From Agaribacter marinus (lineage in GTDB: Bacteria > Pseudomonadota > Gammaproteobacteria > Enterobacterales > Alteromonadaceae), in NCBI RefSeq assembly GCF_030160655.1, contig NZ_BSOT01000005.1, forward strand, positions 2,003,546 to 2,067,545: DNA of 64,000 nt, given 5' to 3'. The notes under the pieces were generated by a model, which ran no database searches, was not told the DNA's origin, and worked only from the letters and a program-made list of their open reading frames with translations. Made by a program: the position numbers and the translations under genes. This document shows positions 56,594 to 64,000 of the stretch, one piece after another (the stretch's first letter is position 1; every line of letters begins with the position of its first letter).

Positions 56594-57559
56594 CTATGTA
56601 TTGGACTGATACCTCATCGCCACGTTGCACCGTTCATAATGCCCGCCATACGTTTGCATGATTTTTTCGCAATGCACAAAACCCAATTTTTCATATAAGT
56701 GGATGGCAGATTCACACTTTTTGTTCGTCAATAAATAAAGCTTTTTTACTTTCATTGCTTTAGCTTGTTCTATGACATATTGAAGAAGTTTTTCACCAAT
56801 TTTTTGGCCTCGCATTGACGACAATACGCCCATCTTGGTTAACTCAAATTCACCTTCACCTGTTTTCAATAAAGCGCAGGTCCCCACAATGCCATATAGT
56901 GCGTGCTTGGCAAACCAAATATGCCCACCTTGTTTAATAATATTCTCTTCAGGCTGCTGCAACACTTTCTTGTCGATATCTTCGAGTACAAACATATCTT
57001 CAACCCATTCGGTGTTTATCACATTAAAAAAAGAAGAGAGCTTTTTTTCAAATGGCAAAAATACAATTTCTTCATTCTTTGTCGCCTGGAGGTGCTCTTT
57101 GGTTCTTTCAAGTAAACTCTTTCTTGAAAGTGAACTCTCAAACGCCAACACCGCCTGATAAAAATCATTGCCCTCTTCTTTGCTGAGTTCAATCGCTGCT
57201 TTTTCAACACCAGCCCAAACTGGTTGGACGTTTTCTAAGACTACAATACCTTTTGCACTCAACTGCATGATTTTTTTACGCGCATCCTTGTCATCCGCAG
57301 CTAGTTCAATTAGCTTCTCATCGAGTAATTGCCGACAGAATTGACTAAGCGCTGGCTGAGACAAACCTAAACGTTCAGACGCGTCGACAACTGACACGCT
57401 ATGCTTAGCGCGCAACATGGCCAATAAACTAAACCATTTAGGTTGAATGGGGAGTTCGAATTCTGTATATACCGATTGTGCGTCACTCATTAATCTATCA
57501 CTAAGGCGCTTTAGGCGGCTGCCTAACCCTAGTTCGCCAATTTCATTAAAGTAGTCCAT
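56594..57559 (-). CDS. MarR-type regulator fused to GNAT acetyltransferase
   Basis: 321 residues from the ATG at 57559, which has AGGAAG upstream; the longer frame to 57601 is not supported. N-terminal MarR winged helix (about 15-140: RLGLSQPALSQFCRQLLDEKLIEL, in parts, DKDARKKIMQLSAKG) and C-terminal GNAT domain (about 180-315: LTKMGVLSSMRGQKIGEKLL, in parts, YEKLGFVHCE). This combined architecture is known in bacteria; the acetyl acceptor and target genes are unknown. Confidence 0.87.
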   Translation of the reverse strand: MDYFNEIGELGLGSRLKRLSDRLMSDAQSVYTEFELPIQPKWFSLLAMLRAKHSVSVVDASERLGLSQPALSQFCRQLLDEKLIELAADDKDARKKIMQLSAKGIVVLENVQPVWAGVEKAAIELSKEEGNDFYQAVLAFESSLSRKSLLERTKEHLQATKNEEIVFLPFEKKLSSFFNVINTEWVEDMFVLEDIDKKVLQQPEENIIKQGGHIWFAKHALYGIVGTCALLKTGEGEFELTKMGVLSSMRGQKIGEKLLQYVIEQAKAMKVKKLYLLTNKKCESAIHLYEKLGFVHCEKIMQTYGGHYERCNVAMRYQSNT

Positions 57560-57756
57560 TCTTGCTTCCTTAAACGTTAACCAAACTAGATGAATAATCA
57601 TTTATATAATCAATTATGTAAATGATTATTTTGTTTGTCAACAGAGAAATTAAGATACCCTAGGCGTGTATATGCACTAGTCTAATGTTCACGATATCAA
57701 GTAGTATGATTTCACTTGATATCGTGTGAATGCTTCCGTCGATTTGCTTTATAGAC

Positions 57757-60700
57757 TTAGGCCTTTGAACCTTGCTCTAACGTCGAGCCCTCTACTGGAT
57801 TTTCACCTTTTGTGTAGGGTAACTCTTCCTCCAACTTTTCTAGCTTACGCGATCTAAGTTCTGGCGAACCTGTGTTTCGAGCTAGGTAGCTGTATGCCGT
57901 CGGAATGATAAACAAGGTCATAAAAGTAGAAAATATGACACCGGCAAAAATCACCATCCCTATTACCATACGAGATTCGGCACCAGGTCCAGACGCTAAA
58001 ACTAACGGCAGCGCACTAAACACTGTCGTAAAGCCGGTCATTACAATTGGCCGCAAACGTTGAGTGGCTGCTTTTTTGATGGCTTCCTCAAATTCTACAC
58101 CTGAGTCACGCAGTTGATTCGTAAACTCTACAATCAAAATACCATTCTTAGCAGCTAATCCTATCAACATCACCAAGCCAATTTGACTGTAAATATTTAT
58201 CGACATATCCGCTAAATACAAACCAACATAAGCACCAACAAGCGCCAACGGGACAGTAAACATGATAACGAGAGGGTGTACCCAACTCTCAAACTGTGCG
58301 GCTAGCACCAAATAGGTCACAGCTAACGCCAATGCAAAAATGAACACGAAACTAGAGCCAGACTCTTGGTACAACTGCGATTCGCCTTTGTAATCAATCG
58401 ATACCTGGTCTGGTAGTTCATTTGCGACAATATCTTCCAAAAAGGTAAGTGCTTCCGCAATCGTGTAGTCGTCCGCTAGATTGGCACTGATTGTCACTGC
58501 GCGCATTCTGTTGTATCGATTCAAGGTAGTCGATGTCGCTTGCTCTTTTACTGTGACCAAATTATCAAGCGGTATTAGGCGTCCAGTGCGATCAGAACGA
58601 ACATAAATATTATCGATACTTTCTGGACTTCGATAATCTTCTTCGTTCCCCTCAATGATCACATCGTACTCTTGGCCACGGTCTAAAAAGGTAGACACCC
58701 GCCGTTGCCCCAACATGGTTTCCAGCGTTCTTCCAATTTCAGAAATGGACACGCCTAAATCTGCTGCTCTGTCTCGATTTATATCAACCAATAACTGTGG
58801 CGATGTTTCTTTGTAATCGGAGTCAATTCTAACCAGTCCCGGATTTTCTCTCGCTTTATTTATGACAATATCTCGCCACGCTACGAGCTCTTCATATGTG
58901 TTGCCTTGCAAAACAAATTGAACTGGCCGGCCCAAGCCTCGCCCGCCAATCGCTGAGCGCATAATTGCAAAAGCTCGCACATCTGGTACTTGAGACAATT
59001 TACCACTCATCTCACGCATGACATCAAAGGTCGATCGCGTTCGGCTTTCCCAGTCACTCATGCCAACAATTGCAATGCCTGCTCTTCCACCAAACCCTGG
59101 GGTTCTTACTAACAAGCGTTCTATCTCACCAGATTCACGATAAGGCATCAAAATTTCTTCAATCTTCTTTAAGTTACGAGAATTACTTTCAAAACTCGCC
59201 CCTTCTTGCGCCTGCATTAATATAAAGAAGTTGCCCCTATCTTCTCTGGGTACAAACTCCTCTTTTAATTTACCTTGCATTTGCCAAATTAAAGCGACCG
59301 CACCGACCATCATTAACAGCATTAGTATTGGTTGTTTTAAGGTTGTTGTAAGCGCTTTGTAATAACTCGCTTCAAACCGCCCAAATGCCTTGTCCATCCA
59401 TGCGCCAAAACCAGAGCTTCGTTCGCGTTTTTTCAGTAACTTTGATGCCATCATGGGAGACAAAGTCAACGCAGTAAAACTCGAAAAGGCTACTGCTGCT
59501 GCTATCGCTAATGCAAACTCCGTAAATAATCTGCCGATGTTACCTTCTAAAAATACTAAAGGTATAAAGACAGAAATAAGCACCAAGGTTGTTGCTATTA
59601 CAGCAAAGCCAACTTCCCGAGCGCCTCTATACGCAGCTAGTATTGGCGGTTCACCTAACTCTATCCGTCGATATATATTCTCAAGTACAACAATGGCGTC
59701 ATCTACCACTAGACCAATGGCTAGCACTAAGGCGAGTAAGGTAAGTAAATTGATAGAAAACCCAAGTGCAAACATGACAATAAATGCGGCAACTAATGAG
59801 ACAGGCACCGTTACCGCGGGAATGAGTGTCGCCCGCACGTTACCTAAAAATAAATAAATAACGATAACGACCATAATCATTGCAATTGCGAGAGTGTTGT
59901 ATACTTCGTCTATTGATTCTTCTATAAAAATAGAAGAGTCATAACTTGCTACAATAAAAATATTATCAGGTAAGGTTTTTTCAATTCGATTTATAGCGTC
60001 GCGAGCCGAGCGTGCTACCTCCAGCGTATTCGCCTTGGATTGCTTAACAATACCAAGGCCAATCATATTAACACCATCACCCCTAAAATCTGTTTCGTCA
60101 TCCGCAGCGGTCAATTCTACTGTCGCTACTTCTCGTAGCTTGACCAAATAGCCATCAGCACCGGCAGCAACTGTTAATTCCGCAAAGTCTTCCGGCGACA
60201 AAAAGCTTCTTGCTACCCTAACGTCAAAATCACGGTCAGTAGACTCAACTCTTCCTGCGGGCAACTCTACATTTTCACTTCGGATGACCCGCTCAATATC
60301 ACTAACAGTAATACCGCGAGCTGCCATCGCATTACGATCAAGCCAGACTTTCATTGCATACGTTCGTCCACCGCCTAACTGAACGCGGGCAACACCCTCC
60401 GCAATAGACAATCTATCCACCACAAAGCGGTCGGCATAATCGGTCAGCTCCATCACGTTTAGGTTGGTACTGCGCAGGTTGTACCAAATGATTGGGCTTT
60501 CATCGGAGTTTGATTTCGCGACTTCTGGGGGCAACGCTTGGTCCGGCAAATTATTCAAGGCACGCGATATTCGCTCTCTTACATCATTTGCTGCAGCATC
60601 AATATCTCTATTTAATTGAAACTCAATAGTGATGCTGGAGCGGCCATTTCGGCTAGAAGAAGAAATGTTCTTTATACCTTCAATACCACTGATTCGGTCT

Positions 60701-60903
60701 TCCAATAATTGGGTAATTCTGCTTTCAATGATATCTGCAGATGCGCCCGGATACTGCGTATTTATTGAGACAATTGGTGGGTCTATATCGGGGTATTCAC
60801 GTAGCGATAAAAAAGTAATCGCTACCAAACCGAATACCAGTAAGAGTAAATTTACGACTGACGCAAATACGGGTCGTTTAACAGAAAGATCTGAAATAAG
60901 CAT
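57757..60903 (-). CDS. RND multidrug efflux transporter (HAE1 family)
   Basis: 1048 residues, typical AcrB/MexB-type size. 12 membrane segments in the usual two blocks, proton-relay aspartates in IGLVVDDAIVVLEN, the periplasmic porter domains between, and the family C-terminus. The start has GGGGAGG. The adaptor gene lies 12 bp upstream; no outer-membrane channel gene, so TolC is expected elsewhere. Likely exports hydrophobic or amphipathic compounds. Confidence 0.93.
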   Translation of the reverse strand: MLISDLSVKRPVFASVVNLLLLVFGLVAITFLSLREYPDIDPPIVSINTQYPGASADIIESRITQLLEDRISGIEGIKNISSSSRNGRSSITIEFQLNRDIDAAANDVRERISRALNNLPDQALPPEVAKSNSDESPIIWYNLRSTNLNVMELTDYADRFVVDRLSIAEGVARVQLGGGRTYAMKVWLDRNAMAARGITVSDIERVIRSENVELPAGRVESTDRDFDVRVARSFLSPEDFAELTVAAGADGYLVKLREVATVELTAADDETDFRGDGVNMIGLGIVKQSKANTLEVARSARDAINRIEKTLPDNIFIVASYDSSIFIEESIDEVYNTLAIAMIMVVIVIYLFLGNVRATLIPAVTVPVSLVAAFIVMFALGFSINLLTLLALVLAIGLVVDDAIVVLENIYRRIELGEPPILAAYRGAREVGFAVIATTLVLISVFIPLVFLEGNIGRLFTEFALAIAAAVAFSSFTALTLSPMMASKLLKKRERSSGFGAWMDKAFGRFEASYYKALTTTLKQPILMLLMMVGAVALIWQMQGKLKEEFVPREDRGNFFILMQAQEGASFESNSRNLKKIEEILMPYRESGEIERLLVRTPGFGGRAGIAIVGMSDWESRTRSTFDVMREMSGKLSQVPDVRAFAIMRSAIGGRGLGRPVQFVLQGNTYEELVAWRDIVINKARENPGLVRIDSDYKETSPQLLVDINRDRAADLGVSISEIGRTLETMLGQRRVSTFLDRGQEYDVIIEGNEEDYRSPESIDNIYVRSDRTGRLIPLDNLVTVKEQATSTTLNRYNRMRAVTISANLADDYTIAEALTFLEDIVANELPDQVSIDYKGESQLYQESGSSFVFIFALALAVTYLVLAAQFESWVHPLVIMFTVPLALVGAYVGLYLADMSINIYSQIGLVMLIGLAAKNGILIVEFTNQLRDSGVEFEEAIKKAATQRLRPIVMTGFTTVFSALPLVLASGPGAESRMVIGMVIFAGVIFSTFMTLFIIPTAYSYLARNTGSPELRSRKLEKLEEELPYTKGENPVEGSTLEQGSKA

Positions 60904-60915
60904 GCTAACCTCCCC

Positions 60916-61968
60916 TTACCCAATAATCTTAACCAAAGACCCATCTCGGATACGCAAGGTACCCTCAACGATAACTTTTTCGCCAACAGAAACCCCATCC
61001 AAGATTTGAACCAACCCGGGTTTTCTTTCCCCAACCGTTACTTCAACCTTTACAGCTTTGTTGTCGCCATTCACGGTATACAAATATTGTTTGTCGCCAT
61101 CTGGCACCAACGCGCTTTCAGGCACAACTAGGGCATTTAGCACGCGTTTTTCGATATTGACTTGCAACAGTAGACCTGGTCTTAATTTTAGATCTTCATT
61201 GTCAATTTTTGCGCGCACCCTAATAGAGCGAGTAACGGGGTCGATACGCGATTCTACGTTACTTATTTGTCCTGAAAAAATTTCACCCGGATACGCCACT
61301 GATGTAGCCGCAATATTTTGCCCATCTGCAAGACTAGACAAGTGGTTTTCACTGACATTAAAGTCAACTTTTATAGTACGCAAGTCATCAAGTGTTGTAA
61401 TCGTGTCGCCCGGTCTAACTAGACTACCCACACTCACCATTCGCGTGCCTAAGCGCCCGCTAAATGGCGCAATCACTTTAAGTTCTTCAAGTTCAGCTTT
61501 TGCAACTTCACGTTGCGCAGATAAGGCTTTAACTCTCGCTTGTTGTTCTTCGAGCAATTGCTGCGAAGCCGCTCGCTCACGCGCAAGCCCCTTAATTCTG
61601 CTAAGTTGGCGTTTGGCGTCGGCTAAGTTAATTTCAATTTCATTTAACTTAGCTATCTCGGCGCGATTATTTAGCTGCGCAAGCAGTTGACCTTGCTCAA
61701 CGGCATCTCCGTCATCAAACAAAATTTCTGTAAGAGTCTCTGCTTGCTGAGCAGTAATATTGACGGACTCATTAGCGACTGCTGTCCCTAGGGCTTCAAC
61801 CACGACAGGAAAAGATTCTTGTGAGGCTGCTTTTACAGCGACAGGGGTTTGCCCTCCGCCACGTGCATCGCTTGCAACAGGCTGCTGAGGCAGGTTCATA
61901 TAGGCAATAAAGCCTCCCAACACTATCACACCCAATAGTAGAGGCGATATTTTAATTATTCTACGCAT
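60916..61968 (-). CDS. RND efflux adaptor (membrane fusion protein)
   Basis: 350 residues. N-terminal membrane anchor (about 8-24), split lipoyl/biotinyl-like domain, a long alpha-hairpin (about 95-155) and beta-barrel (SGRLGTRMVSVGSLVRPGD, in parts). It bridges the inner-membrane pump and a TolC-type channel. GAGGAG precedes the ATG. First gene of the two-gene operon. Confidence 0.92.
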   Translation of the reverse strand: MRRIIKISPLLLGVIVLGGFIAYMNLPQQPVASDARGGGQTPVAVKAASQESFPVVVEALGTAVANESVNITAQQAETLTEILFDDGDAVEQGQLLAQLNNRAEIAKLNEIEINLADAKRQLSRIKGLARERAASQQLLEEQQARVKALSAQREVAKAELEELKVIAPFSGRLGTRMVSVGSLVRPGDTITTLDDLRTIKVDFNVSENHLSSLADGQNIAATSVAYPGEIFSGQISNVESRIDPVTRSIRVRAKIDNEDLKLRPGLLLQVNIEKRVLNALVVPESALVPDGDKQYLYTVNGDNKAVKVEVTVGERKPGLVQILDGVSVGEKVIVEGTLRIRDGSLVKIIG

Positions 61969-62100
61969 AGTACTCCTCGCTCGCCGACAATATGTCTTCG
62001 TTTATTAGGTATTAATGGATCTTTATAAATTTTTTACTTGAGTCTATCTGATACGGTAAGTAGAGTTTGTCACTTATTACTTTGTCAATATACGTGAATT

Positions 62101-62637
62101 ATGACAACTGGATTTAAACTTTACACTTTACCTGTGCTAATACTATTACTTAGTGCATGCAACAAACAAGAAGTATCTGCACCGAGCTGTCGCGTCGACA
62201 CTAATTTTCATAGTGGATTTAAATCTTCAGGCACGTGCCTAGTGCGAGTAGAAAATAAATTACTCGCTCTCACATATTCCGACAATACATATGACCTGCC
62301 AACACGTAAAAATCTTCCAAACGAATCTGGACAATGTGCTGCACATAGAGCTGTGTGGGAAGATACAGGGCTAAATGTACAAGTAAGTGCGCCTTTAGGT
62401 GTGTTAGAAAATGGCTCTTGGTTATACGCGTGCCATATGCACGGTGGCTTTGATGGTTCTGAAATTAATATTCCCGTGCCTTCCTGGGCAAACAAACAAT
62501 TGCTGAACATTGCATTTATCGACCCTTTTACAATTGACGTAAAACAATGGCGTCAACCTGATGATTTTATCAATGTTCGAGACGGCTACATAGCGAGTAA
62601 ACAACTGCAAAAACCACAGTTAGATAATACGCCCTGA
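62101..62637 (+). CDS. Nudix-like lipoprotein with degenerate Nudix box
   Basis: 178 residues. Lipobox LSAC gives C20. Residues 75-91 match the second half of the Nudix box: E75, seven residues, R83-A-V-W-E87-D88-T-G90-L91. The conserved first glycine is missing and the REUxEExGU glutamates are partly replaced (A84, D88). Nudix hydrolases act on nucleoside diphosphate derivatives, normally in the cytoplasm, so a lipid-anchored one is odd. Catalytic activity is uncertain. Single gene, promoter not clear. Confidence 0.7.
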   Translation: MTTGFKLYTLPVLILLLSACNKQEVSAPSCRVDTNFHSGFKSSGTCLVRVENKLLALTYSDNTYDLPTRKNLPNESGQCAAHRAVWEDTGLNVQVSAPLGVLENGSWLYACHMHGGFDGSEINIPVPSWANKQLLNIAFIDPFTIDVKQWRQPDDFINVRDGYIASKQLQKPQLDNTP

Positions 62638-62817
62638 GACTGTATCAAGACAACAGGCACACATCTTATCGAATGAAGACCCCTTACACCTGTATGTTTT
62701 TTGAACTTTAGTGTAATTTTTAGTACTATACATAAGTAGTAAAAAAATAATAAGTAATTACTAAAATAAGAAAAATAAATAAAAACGTATAAACGTTTGA
62801 TAAACCATGGTGCGCAT

Positions 62818-63744
62818 ATGAAAATCTTTCTAATTGATGAGGATGCGAAGGAACGTGAGTGGTTAATAGCGACATTAAAAATACTAACCCAAGTAGACGA
62901 CATTGTTTGTCACGAACGAGGATACGAGTTAGAGGTTGAAGAAAACAGCTTCAATGCTGCATTTATCGTTGTTACTCAAGAACAATTTATTCCTTTACGA
63001 CGACAACTTTCAAAACAATATTCAGCGAAGGAACTGCCATGTCCGATCTTAGTATTAACCGAAAGTTTTGATAGCTTTGATGTCAGTGGCTACCGCAATT
63101 ATACATTAGATGCGTTTCCTACACATGCCGTTACACCTGAAATCCTGCGCTACCTATTGAATACCTTAAAAAGAGATTTTAGAAAAGACATGCGTCTCAA
63201 ACGCCTTGCTCATTATGATGCATTAACTGGCGCCTGTAATAGATACTTATTCAGCGACCGAGCAAAACAAGCAATTACGAGTTCTAGACGTCAGCAAGAA
63301 CGTATTGCATTTATGTATTTTGACCTCGACAAATTTAAACAGATTAATGATAAATATGGACATGCTACTGGAGATGAATATCTAAAGCGGTTTGTCGCAA
63401 CGGTAACCGAAAATATACGGGATATGGATACACTTGGCCGTTTTGGTGGTGATGAGTTCGGCCTACTGCTACCAAAGTCAACAGAACTTAACGCAATAAA
63501 ACTGGCTAAACGCATTTTAGACGCACTCAGTATCCCTCAAGAGATTGATGAGCAAACACTCTCAATTGCGACATCTATTGGCATCGTAGCCTTTCACGGC
63601 AATGAATCAAGCGAAGTACTCAACTACAAAAATATTACCGATTGGGCTGATTCAGCTTTATTTTCTGCTAAAAAGAAAGGTAAACACAAATACGCTGTAT
63701 TCGACCATGCAAAGCTTGTCAACCGTAACGCGGAAGTTGCTTAA
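62818..63744 (+). CDS. Diguanylate cyclase with degenerate receiver domain
   Basis: 308 residues from the ATG at 62818 (MKIFLIDEDAKERE); a TTG seven codons earlier is open. The N-terminal domain (about 1-120) looks like a receiver, with the acidic pocket (D7, E8, D9) present, but the phosphoacceptor position falls in AAFIVVTQ and has no Asp. The C-terminal GGDEF domain (about 130-300) has an intact active site GGDEF (210-214) and the inhibitory I-site RDMD (201-204). It should make cyclic di-GMP. No adjacent histidine kinase. Confidence 0.87.
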   Translation: MKIFLIDEDAKEREWLIATLKILTQVDDIVCHERGYELEVEENSFNAAFIVVTQEQFIPLRRQLSKQYSAKELPCPILVLTESFDSFDVSGYRNYTLDAFPTHAVTPEILRYLLNTLKRDFRKDMRLKRLAHYDALTGACNRYLFSDRAKQAITSSRRQQERIAFMYFDLDKFKQINDKYGHATGDEYLKRFVATVTENIRDMDTLGRFGGDEFGLLLPKSTELNAIKLAKRILDALSIPQEIDEQTLSIATSIGIVAFHGNESSEVLNYKNITDWADSALFSAKKKGKHKYAVFDHAKLVNRNAEVA

Positions 63745-63802
63745 AAGTTCAAATAGCTTAAATACAATGCGTGTTGTGGAAACAAAGTACGAATAGTGAA
63801 TA

Positions 63803-63834
63803 AAAAAATGCCCGAACAACGTCGGGCATTTTTA
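63803..63834. terminator. Bidirectional terminator before the right-edge gene
   Basis: Stem AAAATGCCCGA/TCGGGCATTTT with a 6-nt loop, A-run before and T-run after. It serves the diguanylate cyclase gene and the leftward gene at the right edge. Confidence 0.88.
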
Positions 63835-63865
63835 TGACTTAATTTTTTAGTTATAGGCCAATAAC

Positions 63866-64000
63866 TTAGCTATTCCTTAAAAACTGGATATACAACAATA
63901 CCCAAGCGGATGTATCGGCACGATTTACCACGCCATCGTTATTGATATCAGCGTCCGGATTGAACCTGTCATCACCTTCACTAGTATTCATTGCCGAAAT
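63866..64000 (-). CDS. C-terminal end of a dockerin-like protein (runs off right edge)
   Basis: The last 44 codons and a TAA of a leftward gene. The sequence has a calcium-binding-type loop DADINNDGVVNRAD, then a helix (TSAWVLLYIQFL), close to one dockerin type I repeat; an earlier DDRFNPDAD may be part of it. Dockerin-like C-termini occur in many large secreted proteins of marine gammaproteobacteria without cohesin partners. The rest of the gene is outside the window. Confidence 0.65.
   Translation of the reverse strand: MSAMNTSEGDDRFNPDADINNDGVVNRADTSAWVLLYIQFLRNS

Noticed and set aside
61058-61690. 210-residue plus-strand open frame opposite the efflux adaptor gene
   Set aside because: Low-complexity Ser/Leu-rich product that mirrors codon use of the real gene on the other strand.
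62064-62092. Repeated TTGTCA motifs upstream of the Nudix-like lipoprotein, resembling a PHO box
   Set aside because: The two half-sites are 15 bp apart, not 11, and no -10 lies at the expected distance.
1-64000. tRNA genes, CRISPR arrays, insertion sequences, prophage genes
   Set aside because: No cloverleaf-like gene, regularly spaced repeats, transposase or phage structural genes were seen on reading the gaps and the coding frames.

Overview
The window looks like chromosome of a marine gammaproteobacterium of the Alteromonadales (Alteromonas/Glaciecola/Paraglaciecola-like). The basis is the core block folB-folK-uppP, plsY, tsaD, rpsU-yqeY-dnaG-rpoD, the moderately AT-rich composition, the many TonB-dependent receptors, a TonB2-type energy operon and a GH50 agarase lipoprotein. 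The species assignment is inference. I saw no rRNA, tRNA, CRISPR array, prophage or insertion sequence.

Layout. 1-2 kb: the start of a cadherin/Ig-type lipoprotein that runs off the left edge, then nspC. 2-9 kb: two tandem Oar-like TonB-dependent receptors whose upstream regions are near copies. 9-12 kb: udk-nupC-2OG oxygenase operon. 12-17 kb: TPR/transglutaminase-like lipoprotein, a CrbR-like regulator, acs and a Na+/phosphate cotransporter. 17-23 kb: two aldo/keto reductases, a glyoxalase-like protein, a GH50 agarase lipoprotein and a LysR regulator. 23-28 kb: DUF3450-TtpC-ExbB-ExbD-TonB-TPR operon. 28-30 kb: a small outer-membrane barrel and a Cys-containing secreted protein. 30-38 kb: phoB-phoR-pstS, then a beta-helix lipoprotein and a TonB-dependent receptor. 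38-49 kb: housekeeping genes. 49-56.5 kb: a planctomycete-type cytochrome/DUF1549-DUF1553/DUF1501 cluster with a membrane-bound AraC regulator. 56.5-62 kb: MarR-GNAT fusion and an RND efflux pair. 62-64 kb: Nudix-like lipoprotein, diguanylate cyclase, and the end of a dockerin-like protein running off the right edge.

The main result is a phosphate-starvation network. Six promoters carry an 18-bp PHO-box-like site (two 7-mers like CTGTAAT/GTGTCAT spaced by TTTT/AAAA, 11-bp period), each exactly 10 bp upstream of a plausible -10 hexamer. They lie in front of phoB, both Oar-like receptors, the beta-helix lipoprotein, the Na+/phosphate cotransporter and the whole TonB2-type energy operon. Read together, these genes suggest a PhoB-controlled outer-membrane uptake route that brings its own receptors, lipoprotein partner and energising complex, with pstS and a Na+/Pi carrier serving the inner membrane. 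The transported phosphorus compound is unknown. Second in interest are the planctomycete-type cluster with its membrane AraC regulator, and the nucleoside transporter/uridine kinase/2OG-oxygenase operon.
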